Source: Aurantiochytrium sp. KH105
Taxonomy: Eukaryota; Sar; Bigyra; Thraustochytrida; Thraustochytriidae
Length of the DNA stretch: 64,000 bases
Direction: 5' to 3'
NCBI GenBank assembly: GCA_003116975.1
Contig: BGKB01000003.1
Span: forward strand, 558,001-622,000
Shown: positions 1 through 9,768 of the stretch, piece by piece
Numbering within the stretch: position 1 is the first letter of the stretch
Layout: each line of letters opens with the position of its first letter
Program-made: the position numbers and the translations under genes
The notes under the pieces: generated by a model
Databases searched by the model: none
What the model was told of the DNA's origin: nothing
The model's input: only the letters and a program-made list of their open reading frames with translations

Positions 1-3000
1 CGTGCACATCTCCGCAAGCACCGTCTCAATTGCGTGCGCGCGCCAGAAGCAATGTTCTTCGTGCTCTTGAGCGCTTGCTTCCTCAGGCAGCTTATACTCT
101 GCAAAGAGCTTCTCTGCCATGTCCAACTCTTCAGAACCTTCAAAGGCCCCGAGCAAGACAGACGCGAACCAGCACTTGAGTTCCTGCGGCGCGAGCGCTA
201 CGTTCTCGGAACATACTTCAATCTCGGCAGCGCTGAGGCCATAGTCTTGCAGCGCGACCTCTTGCTGCCACGCTTTGATGAAAGCTTGTGCCTGGAGCAT
301 TGCGTCGATGCGCGGGAAGACTGCCGGGGCCTCCTGGACAAGCCAGCGCAAAAGGGCATCCAGGTCACCCGCAGTGAGCAAGTTGGGGTTATCGAGAAGA
401 CGATCCGAAGGACAGCAGAGGCTCTGGACCGCCCCAGGCGAATCAAGGCCAAGAAGCTCGCAAACCTGCTCGCGATCGGCGGATGACACTTTGTGCGTCA
501 CTCGGGTCGCGGCCTCTGGGACCACAATGGCACACACGGTGCAGTCGTTTTGAGCGAGACGCGAGGCGCGCGATATTGCACTGCGGATCTCATCCCACTC
601 GAAAGGACCAAGAGAAAGAGGATGTGGGACAATTACGCAGAGCGCATCAGCACCCTGTGATTCGCTGATCTCTGGCTCATCGAGACCGCATGCTTTGATC
701 GCAACGTGCACACGACGTGAGTCTGCCTCCGACGCCACCATCTGGAAAGACGCGAGCGTGGACGTCCCGTGCATGTGACCCGGCCCGCACAAGCGTGCCC
801 GAATCCACGAGGCTGCAGTTGCGCCGCCCACGTCGTGAGGCGCGGCAGAAAGAACACAAAGTTTCCACGTAAGAAAGTCAGCTTGCCCTGGAGTCGCGCT
901 CGCGATCATCTGGACCAGGGCCGAAACGTCAAGTCCAGGAGGCAGCGAACGTTTTTGGGGAGCAAACGGAGGAGCTCCCAACGCTGTGAAACTTTGCAGA
1001 GCTTTCTGAGGTCGTGGTGCGGGAGCAAAGACGCCATCGCCGAGAAAAGGTGCGAGACTGGCGCGAAAGGTCCGAACTCGCGCTTTTGCAGCAGTTGAAC
1101 GCCGCGTAAAACGAGTCCAAGCCTCGAAGACGGGTGCCAGACGCTCTCGTCGCGCTGCAATGAGATTTGCGAATTGCTTCTCAACTTGGCGGCTGTGTCG
1201 ATCTTCAGATGACATGCGGACGCGTTCGTGCTGTTCACGTCCACGCTGGAGTTGACGCTTGGCTTCAGCCTGCGCTCGCGCAGCTTCTTCGGCTTCCTTG
1301 CGCATGCGCTCCTGTTCCTCAGCTTGGAGTTTGGCACGAAGCGCGGCCTCTCGAGCCGCCTGAGCTTCTTGTTCCTGACGAGCACGTTCCGCGGCTTCTT
1401 TCTCCTCCTTTGCGAGGCGGACCCGCTCCGCTTCTTGGGCTGCAGCCTGGGCGCGGAGTCGCTCGCGTGTTCTCTCCTCTGCAATTCGAGCATTCTTTGC
1501 TTGTTCTTGTCTTTGCTCTTGCTGCTGCTTTTCTTGTTCTTCTTCTTGAGAGGTATCTCGCGTTGTATTGACAGCTGGGAAATCTGATGCAGGGATCTGC
1601 TCCAGGGTTGGCGGTTGCTGCAATTGGAAGGAAGAATTTTGGCGCTTAAAAGCAGGGCTCGACGACGATTCATTTGACGCGTGGATTTTTTGTGCGACAG
1701 AAAAAGATCCAAATGCAGACGGCTCTTGACTGTTGGAACCTGAACTTCCCCCAAAGACTGGCGCGCTACGCGTGATCTTCGAGTCCTCATGTTCCGATCC
1801 AGAATACGCCAATTGCGAAGCGGTTCCAAATGCCGAGGCTGAATTGCTTTGGAGAGCTGGCGCAGGCGTGGCGAGCGAACCAACTTCCTTCTTGAGAGGT
1901 GCAGTTGAGCTTGACGCGGAGGAAAAAAAGGGTGATGCAGTTGCATTTGAAGCGTTCGTACCAGACTGTGCAAAGGAACCTGTACTTGCTGGAGATGTTG
2001 CAAAGGAGGAGGTGGAGGCAACTGGAGTCTTTGCAGAGAAATGAGAAGATGAAAAGGACGACGACGACGAGGAGGAGGAGGAGGAGGAAGAGGAGGAAGT
2101 GGCCTTTTGATCGTCGGCATCGTTGAGTCGTTGATGGGAAACGTCGAGTCCACGCACAATTTGACGTCGAGGCGGGTACTCCGCCTGCGGAGAACGACCA
2201 AAACGCTTATCTTCAACAAGTTTGAGCACACGACGCGGAAAACGTGTGTCGGGGCGCGCAAGGGTGCGCACCTTACCAAACTCAACGTGAAGATTATCTT
2301 GAGACGGAAGCCCAACGTACTTGGTAAAAGCGCGCGCGTGATCAGCGTCTTCAAAGCATAGCACCTCCGCGAGCTTCTCAAAAGAGTAGTGCGCATCACC
2401 CTGGCGAAACGTGGCGTGATTGAGAACAAGGAGAGCATCGCGCCAAACTCGTTCGAGCAAGCCATGCATGAGGCAGCCCACGAGATATGGTGTCTGCGGA
2501 GAGCGAAGCAGCCGAAAAAAGGTAACAAAATCTCGACGATGCAACGCGCGCGTGACTTGCAGAGCAATGCGAAGCCAGGTGGTTTGGCGTAATGCAGACG
2601 GCAAATCACGAATGTACACGGCCACAGTAAATGCGTCAGAAGCTTGCATAAGGATGTAGTACGCTCGGAACTCAGCCTCTCGACGAAGAATGTGCGCCTT
2701 TTGAGACTCTTGCTGAGACGATGAAGGCGAGAGTGCGCGGGCGCGGGCATACATTCCGTTCAGCGCCTTGAGACAATTGTTCGCCTCTTGTCGATTGAGC
2801 GTCTCATCGTGACCTTCGGCCTTGGAAACATTGCAAAGCTGTTCGTCCACCATGATGTGCATGCGCGCACATTCTTCGAACACTCGCACGCAGTTAGCCG
2901 AAAGGGGTCCATTTTCCTCGAGAAAGCCCTGCAGACTAAAGTCTTTGCGAACGGATCGCGTGCGATCCTGAAGAAACGAGATCACAAAGGCAGGCGTCGG

Positions 3001-5694
3001 TGTGGCGCCATCACCGGCGCGATAGAGGTCAGAGTCCCTGAACCGTGGATCAGCGCCCCGCTCGGGGCGATCCAGAATGTCGTCCCAAAGATAGTCGATG
3101 GTCCGTGCGAGCACAGACTCGGGGCGTACAATGTCTGGAATATCAAGAACCATGCCGGCTGATGACCGCATGAATGACTTGACGGTTAGCTCGTACTTGG
3201 AAGGAAGCTCTGGCATCTCCGGATGTTGTCTCTCCAAGAGGTGCAAGGAATTTTCATGGTATCGTCGATCTGTCTCGGACTTGGGGCACATCTTCATGCA
3301 CTCTCCAACAAGAAACTTGCCCTTTTCTCGTGGCGTCGCGCCCATGATGGGCGGCTGTGTAGGGTCTGCTGACATGTGCGGTGTCGAAGAAACAGGTCTT
3401 GCGAGCTTGAAACGCTCGGCGCGTTTGCGTCGCGCAAAGTTAGCGTCCGACCCACCATCGCCGGGGCTATCGTCGTCGTCGTCGTCGTCCTCGCGCTCGT
3501 CCTCGGCGCCGTCGCTGCTCACAGCACTAAAGCTGCTGGAAATGGCGCGACCTGCTGAAGAGAGTTTCCGCGAAGCTGGCTGTGACTGCTGCGTTCGTTT
3601 CTTCATCTTGGGGTCCAAACTTGCGAGATTCGTAGCTGGCCCCGGGGCTTGCGAACCTTGCTGCTTCTTTTGCTCGCGCGCCTTTTTCTGTCGCTCAAGT
3701 TCGGCAATACGCGCCTCCATCATGGCTTTGCGTCGCGCTTTGTCCTCGCGAGATATTTCGGCAATCTTTTCGCTGTTGGCGGACGTTGCTGCCTTGGAAC
3801 GGTTTCCGGCACTTGCACTCACGCCCCCAGCGCCGTCATCATTGTTGCTGCTTGCACTAGCTGATGATGGCCCTGCTTTGGGGCCGACTCCGGCGCCGCC
3901 GAAGCGAGCCTTGACAGAAGTGCCACCAATCTTATGCATGGCCTTTCGCACAACTTTGCCCGCTGTCGCAATATTGCCGAAAACGATTTGCGCTGTACTT
4001 TGGTTTGCACGTACTTGCACGGTTTCTACGGGCCCAAACTTGGAAAAATACTCAAAGAGAGCATCCTCGTCAGTCGGCGCTCCACGGAGCGAGAGCTGGA
4101 CTTCCTTGCGGGCAGGCGTCTTGCCTGAGCGAGATGAAGTATCCTGATCAGCTTCGCGCTTGCGGCGACCACGTCCGCTGCCATCTTGCTCTTTTTGTTG
4201 AGATCGTTGATCCTGCTCTCCTTGGCTGTTGCCAAAGCCCGATCCGAATGAGGATTCGTTAAATGATGAGCCCTTGAAGCCACTACCAGCGTCGCGTGAA
4301 GCGCCTCCAAATCCGCTCGACGTTGCAGTTGCTGAGGCCTTTCCAAAGCCCTTTGGCTTTTGGCCGTTGCCAAAGCCGCCAGAACCACTCGCGTTTCCAG
4401 AACCGAAGCCAGACGAGGATCCAAAGCCGGAGGTTGCGGCCCCGAAGCCCGCAAATCCGCCTCCTGCTGCCCTTGTGCTGGAGGCCGTATCGTCCGCGCC
4501 GCTTGGGGCGTTCGCGCTCTGACCAAAGCCCGAGGCTTGCGCACGGTTGCCAAAACCACCGCTACTCGTTTGGCTCTTCGATCCGAAGCCAAAGGTACCT
4601 GCTGGAGCTGCCCCGGAAGAAGCTGGCGACCCACCACGGGCTCCACCAAAAGCTCCGGCGCCAAATCCAGAGCCTCCCGAGGACGATGATTGTGCGTTGT
4701 TATTATTTCCACCAAAAGTACCGGCGTTTTTGGCATGCGCTACTTTGCCAGAGCCCTTTGACTTGGCACCCCCTGTTGATGGCGAGGTCGATACTGTCGC
4801 TGCAGCCCCGAAACCGCTTGCTCGACCAAAGCCCTGTGAAGCCCGATTTGCGTTTGGTCCGCTTTTGGCCGTCGCTATAGCAACGCCACCTCCACCACCA
4901 CCACCACCACCACCACCAAAGCCTGCGCGATTTCCAAAACCAGCAGGACTTGAGGCCTGTCCGAAACCTTGACCGCTCGAGCGACCGAAGCCGCCGCCAG
5001 AGGCAGGTGACGACTGATTGCTTTGGCCCGCGCCAAAACCGCCTGAACCAAAACCGGGCTTTTTGTCGGCCTCTCCTGCGCGCTTCTTACCCCCAAACCC
5101 TGCACCGAAGCCACGATTTGCACTGTCTTTTGTGCCAGCACGATTGTTCCCGAAGCCCAATCCAGAACTGCTTGCACTATTCCCTCCAGAAGATCCGAAG
5201 CCTTGGTTGTTGCCTAATGTACCACCACTGGCATTGCCGAATCCGCCTTTGGTGGCGGCGCCAAATCCACCCGTAGAATTTGCCGATGATGATGATGATG
5301 ATGATAATGAGGATGATGACTTTCCGAAGCCACCTGTGTTTGAGGATTGTCCAAAGCCACCTGAAGCCGTCGATTTTCCGAAGCCACCTGTATTTGAAGA
5401 TCCACCAAAACCACCTGGAGCTGATGATTTTCCAAAGCCGCTGCCAGCACCAGAGTTGCCGCCAAAGCCCCCTGGGACAGACGGCTTCCCGAAGCCGCCA
5501 GCTCCGCCGGTGTTGGCACCAAATCCTCCAGATGCGGCCCTTCCAAAGCCTGAGGATCCGGCGGCCCCAAAGCCGCTCGCTGCGCCAAAGCCGCCGCCAA
5601 AGCCTCCTCCGCTGCCAGTTTGATTTCCTCCCCCGCTGTTATTGTTGGCGTTATTATTGTTGCTGCCTCCGTTGTTGCCGCCGAAGGAGAACAT
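1..5694 (-). CDS. GANP/MCM3AP-like Sac3-domain mRNA export factor with FG-repeat N-terminus (3' end beyond window)
   Basis: The minus frame is open from an ATG at 5694 to the left edge, about 1898 residues, so the C-terminus is missing. Residues 1-475 are dense FG/GFG repeats with Gly, Ser and Asn, like an FG nucleoporin. Residues 525-600 read as a degenerate RRM (PTDEDALFEYFSKFGPVETV). A short basic coiled coil lies near 640-680. The Sac3 homology starts near residue 795 with GECMKMCPKSETDRR and runs to about 1150. It is followed by a Ser-rich linker and a long Glu/Gln/Arg coiled coil (about 1380-1510). The FG, RRM, Sac3 order is that of animal GANP (germinal-centre-associated nuclear protein), which anchors the TREX-2 mRNA export complex at nuclear pores. 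By homology this protein should act at the inner nuclear pore face. Shadow frames inside the gene, including a 614-codon one, are not used. Confidence in the family is high; whether an acetyltransferase-like C-terminus is present cannot be seen. Confidence 0.88.
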   Translation of the reverse strand, partial: MFSFGGNNGGSNNNNANNNSGGGNQTGSGGGFGGGFGAASGFGAAGSSGFGRAASGGFGANTGGAGGFGKPSVPGGFGGNSGAGSGFGKSSAPGGFGGSSNTGGFGKSTASGGFGQSSNTGGFGKSSSSLSSSSSSSANSTGGFGAATKGGFGNASGGTLGNNQGFGSSGGNSASSSGLGFGNNRAGTKDSANRGFGAGFGGKKRAGEADKKPGFGSGGFGAGQSNQSSPASGGGFGRSSGQGFGQASSPAGFGNRAGFGGGGGGGGGGGVAIATAKSGPNANRASQGFGRASGFGAAATVSTSPSTGGAKSKGSGKVAHAKNAGTFGGNNNNAQSSSSGGSGFGAGAFGGARGGSPASSGAAPAGTFGFGSKSQTSSGGFGNRAQASGFGQSANAPSGADDTASSTRAAGGGFAGFGAATSGFGSSSGFGSGNASGSGGFGNGQKPKGFGKASATATSSGFGGASRDAGSGFKGSSFNESSFGSGFGNSQGEQDQRSQQKEQDGSGRGRRKREADQDTSSRSGKTPARKEVQLSLRGAPTDEDALFEYFSKFGPVETVQVRANQSTAQIVFGNIATAGKVVRKAMHKIGGTSVKARFGGAGVGPKAGPSSASASSNNDDGAGGVSASAGNRSKAATSANSEKIAEISREDKARRKAMMEARIAELERQKKAREQKKQQGSQAPGPATNLASLDPKMKKRTQQSQPASRKLSSAGRAISSSFSAVSSDGAEDEREDDDDDDDSPGDGGSDANFARRKRAERFKLARPVSSTPHMSADPTQPPIMGATPREKGKFLVGECMKMCPKSETDRRYHENSLHLLERQHPEMPELPSKYELTVKSFMRSSAGMVLDIPDIVRPESVLARTIDYLWDDILDRPERGADPRFRDSDLYRAGDGATPTPAFVISFLQDRTRSVRKDFSLQGFLEENGPLSANCVRVFEECARMHIMVDEQLCNVSKAEGHDETLNRQEANNCLKALNGMYARARALSPSSSQQESQKAHILRREAEFRAYYILMQASDAFTVAVYIRDLPSALRQTTWLRIALQVTRALHRRDFVTFFRLLRSPQTPYLVGCLMHGLLERVWRDALLVLNHATFRQGDAHYSFEKLAEVLCFEDADHARAFTKYVGLPSQDNLHVEFGKVRTLARPDTRFPRRVLKLVEDKRFGRSPQAEYPPRRQIVRGLDVSHQRLNDADDQKATSSSSSSSSSSSSSSFSSSHFSAKTPVASTSSFATSPASTGSFAQSGTNASNATASPFFSSASSSTAPLKKEVGSLATPAPALQSNSASAFGTASQLAYSGSEHEDSKITRSAPVFGGSSGSNSQEPSAFGSFSVAQKIHASNESSSSPAFKRQNSSFQLQQPPTLEQIPASDFPAVNTTRDTSQEEEQEKQQQEQRQEQAKNARIAEERTRERLRAQAAAQEAERVRLAKEEKEAAERARQEQEAQAAREAALRAKLQAEEQERMRKEAEEAARAQAEAKRQLQRGREQHERVRMSSEDRHSRQVEKQFANLIAARRERLAPVFEAWTRFTRRSTAAKARVRTFRASLAPFLGDGVFAPAPRPQKALQSFTALGAPPFAPQKRSLPPGLDVSALVQMIASATPGQADFLTWKLCVLSAAPHDVGGATAASWIRARLCGPGHMHGTSTLASFQMVASEADSRRVHVAIKACGLDEPEISESQGADALCVIVPHPLSLGPFEWDEIRSAISRASRLAQNDCTVCAIVVPEAATRVTHKVSSADREQVCELLGLDSPGAVQSLCCPSDRLLDNPNLLTAGDLDALLRWLVQEAPAVFPRIDAMLQAQAFIKAWQQEVALQDYGLSAAEIEVCSENVALAPQELKCWFASVLLGAFEGSEELDMAEKLFAEYKLPEEASAQEHEEHCFWRAHAIETVLAEMCT

Positions 5695-8177
5695 TATGGC
5701 GTCGAGGTCGCCGACGGACTCGGCGTCGCGCTCGTAGCGGGCCCGACCCAGCCTCGCCGGGTCGAGCCACGTAAATCAGCTTTTGGCGGCGCTGCCCGCC
5801 GTTCACAAGGCGCCTGCAAACGCCCAGGACGAGGCTGCCTTGTTGATTCCCGCCTGACCTTCGTCCCGCTCCGCCGCGCCGTGCCGCGCAGGCCGCGCAA
5901 GCCGCGCGCCGGGGGCCCCGACGTGCGCTACGCGCCGCGCAAGCCGCGCGCTCGTCGCGGTTGCCGCGTTATTTTGGCACTGGCGTGCCTGCTCGACGCC
6001 GGCGAATCTTGTTTCTCCGCTCTTACCCTGCTTCTAGGAGGCCTGGGCCGAGGTTGGAGAAGCATCACTTCACTTTACAGACGGTTCATTCGAGGGGCGA
6101 GGAGAGCGCGATTTTCAGACTGCGCGCAGTCGGGGAGAAATAATTAAGATGCGTCTGCCGACTTTTTGATGGATAGAAGAAGTCTACGCAGACCGGCACT
6201 GGAGATGGGAGAAAAGGTGGATGTAGGCGCTTCGGAAAAACCTCGGTCGGCACGAGTCACGCTTTGGTGCTGGACTGACCGACAATTAGAGAATCACCAT
6301 TGCATTGTGAATAATAATTCCTTGAATTCAATGTGAAAGACACCAGCAAAGCGAACGTATCCTCTAAATTATACTTGCATTATCCGATGTTTGCGTTTTC
6401 GCCGCGGCAAGGCACCGCGTGAAGAACTTCATTCTTGTGGAAAATGGAAATTACGCGAACAGAGATCAGTACCACAGGAGCGGTGAGGTCAGCCTTACAC
6501 ACATGGGGAGTCTCCTACGAATCAATAGTTTCCGTACCACGCACTTTCCTACGTCAACTTTAACGTAAGTCGAAATCTGTATTTGGCGTGGGCAAGCAGC
6601 GGTTCGGAGACTCGACAAGATTTACCAACCATCTCTTAACCACGAGGCAAACTAAGGTGGAAACCGAAGTTCAGTCTCAAGGCAGGAGCGAGTCCTTTTC
6701 TGACCAGACCCGAATCAACCCTTGCGATCCTAACGTACATAGCCAAACAAACAATCTATTTGACTCCCAGTCAAGCAATTTTATCACATTCTGAGCATCC
6801 CAAGCAGGTCTAGCTGTACAAAATGCGCTTCAAAGGTGTTCTAACTCTCTTTACTACCAAGCGAGACTCTGCTGATGGCATGCCTTCTGTGTCTCGAAGA
6901 AGAGGGCGCAATTGCATAATGTCGGACGACTCGCTTGGATGCTTTGCTGGTATGCCGGAAAGAACAACCGAGAATGTACGATTGCGCCCCCTCTCATCCC
7001 CCCTCAAAGCCGACCATCAATCATTTTGCGCTGGAATGACCAAGATCTTCTTCTTCCCCTTCTTCTTCGCTGACCATTTCGGCGTGCGTCCACATCTTCA
7101 TATTCATCACCGCACTTTCAACCTTTTGTCTGAGCACATTCACGGCTCGATATCAGCCAGGTTCTCACTACTCCTCACCTTTATTCTTTTGCACAATAAA
7201 ATCCATGCGTTGTCGCTTTCTTCTGAGCGAGGAATGGCTGGTCACGGTTGTCATCAACACCTCAAAGTGAGTGCACTTTGGTCCAGCCAGATCGGACCCG
7301 ACAACGCTCCACTCGAGAAACAATTAGATAAAAATTTTCTGGAACAGGTATTATTCGCACAGATGCGTCCTAGCCACAAGCCCAAGCAACTCGAAAGTGG
7401 TCACGAGATTTTCTTCAAGCCACGGTGTGCGAGGTAAGGAAGGGCACCTGCCACCCCACAAGGTTTCCGCTGCCAAGGCTTCTCTGCTCCCGTGCGCGCA
7501 AAGCTCGCGAGGGTCGATTGGTCTCGCGCGAGAAGCCCGACGTCGGCCTGCTCTTCGTCCTGCCGCTCGCGAGATCGGCGCGCGCACGTTGGCAGTTGTG
7601 ATGCAAAAGGGGTTGGGGTTGTGGAAAGGAAGAGGCGCCCTCGCTCGCTCACTCGCACGCTCGCTTCCCGCGCAAAGTGGACGCGTGCTCCGCGGCGAAG
7701 ACAGGCAGCTCGCTGCACGATGTCCGGGCCGCCTACGCGCGGCGGGCGACGGCGAAGAGCAGCCGCCTCTCGTCGATCGCAGAGCGGTCGCTCGCCCGGA
7801 CGGTGGGAAGGTCGCGCGACCGGTCGTTTGGTTGGCGGCGCGACGGCGGTCAGAGTCAATCTTAACGGAGGCGCAAGTCGGGAATGGCGCGTGACAAGTC
7901 CACAATGCGCGGCCGCGCAAGTGCGCAACCGGCGCCACACAATCGGGAATGCCGCGGGCTCTCACATCGATCATTGTCAGTCGCTCATTCATTCATTCAT
8001 CCATCAATCGATCGATCGATCAAGCGGCGCGCGACGCCCGGACCCCGGCCGGCGACGAATCAGCGCGCGCGCGGTGCCGTGGCGCGGAGGACGCCGCCCC
8101 CCCCCCCACCTCCGTCTCCCCCTTCCCGCGCTCCCCGGAGTTTGCTCAGCAGAGGCGGCTCGCGCGAAAGGAGAGGC
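5695..8177. other. Divergent intergenic region between the Sac3 and GARP genes
   Basis: The first 450 bases and the last 750 bases are GC-rich leader-like DNA; 6150-7400 is AT-richer. An open frame of 204 codons (6823-7437, plus) is present, but its composition is unlike the neighbouring genes and I recognise no domain, so it is not called. An imperfect inverted repeat lies around 6900-7000 (AGAGGGCGCAAT against ATTGCGCCCCCTCT). The GARP-proximal end holds two CGCAAGT boxes (near 7872 and 7917) and a CATT/GATC tract (about 7985-8022). No RNA gene was recognised. Confidence 0.6.
7985..8022. repeat. CATT/ATCG tetranucleotide tract in the GARP gene leader
   Basis: Short tandem run of CATT units grading into GATC units, about 155 bases upstream of the chosen start codon of the GARP gene. 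Similar CATT/CATC runs occur upstream of CK2 beta (24570-24610) and between the divergent transporter and phosphatase genes. Confidence 0.8.
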
Positions 8178-9518
8178 ATGATGAAGACGGCACGCGTGAA
8201 CAAGAAGCGCGTGCGCGAGGCGGAGGCGGAGCCCGCGGGCCCCAAGGCCAAGCGCTGCACGGACTGCACGTCGACCGAGTCCGTGGACAGATGTGAGAGC
8301 GTTTTCCACGAAGCCGGCGCCAAGGCACCGAGCGGGCCTGACGATGGCGAAACCGAGCTCGCGACGGGGCCCACTGCTGCCGCGTCTGCCACCGCTGCCG
8401 CTGTGAACCTTGCCAAAGCCTCGCGCGGCGCCAAAGCGAGCAAGAGCAGCGCAAGCGTCACGAGTGCCGAAGAAGCCGGTGCAAGCAAGGGCGGGCCCAC
8501 AAATTCCTCGGGCGGCGCGGCCAAATCCAAGTCCCGGCGCCTCGTTTGGAACGAGCGGATGCACGTCAAGTTTCTGAGCATCATCTTCGATATTGGTCTT
8601 GAGCATGCCTCGCCGCGCAAAATTCTTGACCGCTGGGGCCTCTTTGAGCGTGGGAGTCTCGACAGTGGTCACGTCAAGTCGCATTTGCAGAAATACCGCT
8701 CGAATTCGAAGCGCACAAAGGAGGTTTTCTCTGAACAGCTCGAGGCTGCGCTCAAGCAAGCTTGCGACGATCAAATTAATGTGCAGCACTCGTATCCCTT
8801 TCCACGTGGAACGAAGACCCCCATCAGCGCGCTGGATATGAAGGCTATCATGGACGAAGACCACGATTGCCCATTTGTACCCTGCCCAAGCATTGAAGAC
8901 ATGCAAAAGGGTCTGATCATGCAGCGCCCACACTCCTTTGCGGATCCTCACGAAAATGGAGAACCCTGTCTCCACCAAGGCGCTCTAGATCCGGTAGGAC
9001 CCACGTCTTCCTCTTCCTCTTCGGCATCGTCGTCGTCGTCGTCGTCGTCGACAGGTTTGAATCCCAATTCTGCTAGCGTGCATTCTCTTGCGAGAAACGC
9101 GCAGCGGCCCATGCTTCACACCGAGAACCATGCTTCGGTGTCGCACCATTACGGCCATCTTCACTACGCTCGCGGCAGTCACCTTCACGGGGCTTCTCAT
9201 CACGTGAGCATGCCTCTGCGTCAGGATCGCCCTCTTGAGCATCAGCGCAACAATCAGCATCAGCGGCACCTGCACCAGCACCATGCTAACATTCATGGTC
9301 ATCACCGTCACCATCATCATCACCACCATGCTCATGGACATGGAACTCTGCATCATCCCGGCCACGGCCACGGTCATGCTCTGCATGCTCATGGCCGTGG
9401 CCATGGTCATTCCCATGATGAAGCCATGTCCGATGCCATTTTTGCGGACTGCCTCGAGTGTCTTCTCTCACCCGCCGCCGAGCCTGCGGAGACTGAAGAA
9501 TCTCCGGCTGTTGCGTGA
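8178..9518 (+). CDS. GARP/Myb-like (SHLQKYR-type) transcription factor with His-rich tail
   Basis: The protein has 446 residues. Residues 120-175 form a single Myb-like DNA-binding domain: it opens with RRLVWNERMHVKF and ends with the hallmark SHLQKYRS, as in plant GARP, ARR-B and PHR-type regulators. The N-terminus is basic and Ala/Ser-rich, with a possible nuclear signal (KKRVREAE). The middle has a Ser run encoded by TCG/TCC repeats. Residues 355-420 are extremely His/Gly/Ala-rich, made of HHHH and HGHGH blocks. I chose the double ATG at 8178/8181 because the open frame upstream is low-complexity GC DNA with a tetranucleotide repeat. No receiver domain is present, so it is not a type-B response regulator. 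It probably binds DNA as a nuclear regulator; the target is unknown. The His-rich tail could bind metal or drive condensation, which is inference. Confidence 0.85.
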   Translation: MMKTARVNKKRVREAEAEPAGPKAKRCTDCTSTESVDRCESVFHEAGAKAPSGPDDGETELATGPTAAASATAAAVNLAKASRGAKASKSSASVTSAEEAGASKGGPTNSSGGAAKSKSRRLVWNERMHVKFLSIIFDIGLEHASPRKILDRWGLFERGSLDSGHVKSHLQKYRSNSKRTKEVFSEQLEAALKQACDDQINVQHSYPFPRGTKTPISALDMKAIMDEDHDCPFVPCPSIEDMQKGLIMQRPHSFADPHENGEPCLHQGALDPVGPTSSSSSSASSSSSSSSTGLNPNSASVHSLARNAQRPMLHTENHASVSHHYGHLHYARGSHLHGASHHVSMPLRQDRPLEHQRNNQHQRHLHQHHANIHGHHRHHHHHHHAHGHGTLHHPGHGHGHALHAHGRGHGHSHDEAMSDAIFADCLECLLSPAAEPAETEESPAVA

Positions 9519-9520
9519 GC

Positions 9521-9526
9521 AATAAA
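9521..9526 (+). promoter_or_regulatory. Candidate polyadenylation signal AATAAA after the GARP gene
   Basis: AATAAA starts two bases after the TGA stop. It may be a real signal with a very short 3' leader before the convergent protease gene, or chance. Confidence 0.4.
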
Positions 9527-9768
9527 TGACTTCCGACCACCGCGCGAGCAAGTTTTGTAGGGGGCGCAAGAAGCGCATGCGATGGCAATCTCCATTTTCT
9601 GCCCTGCACTTCTCTGCAGTGGATTGCACTGCATTGCATGTTCTTCTTCTTTTTCTACCAAGGCAATCTTTGCTTCTTTTCTTTTATGCTTTTACTCTTG
9701 TGTTTCTGGTCCATATGGATCCTGTTTTGTCTCGGAAAAGTGCACGAGTGAAATCGATCCGACTTGTA

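Noticed and set aside
906-2750. 614-codon minus-strand frame
   Set aside because: It lies in another frame of the Sac3 gene; the Sac3 frame carries recognisable domains across the same DNA, this one is Arg/Pro/Ser composition bias.
6823-7437. 204-codon plus-strand frame
   Set aside because: No domain, composition unlike neighbours, and it crosses an inverted repeat; chance is as likely as a gene.
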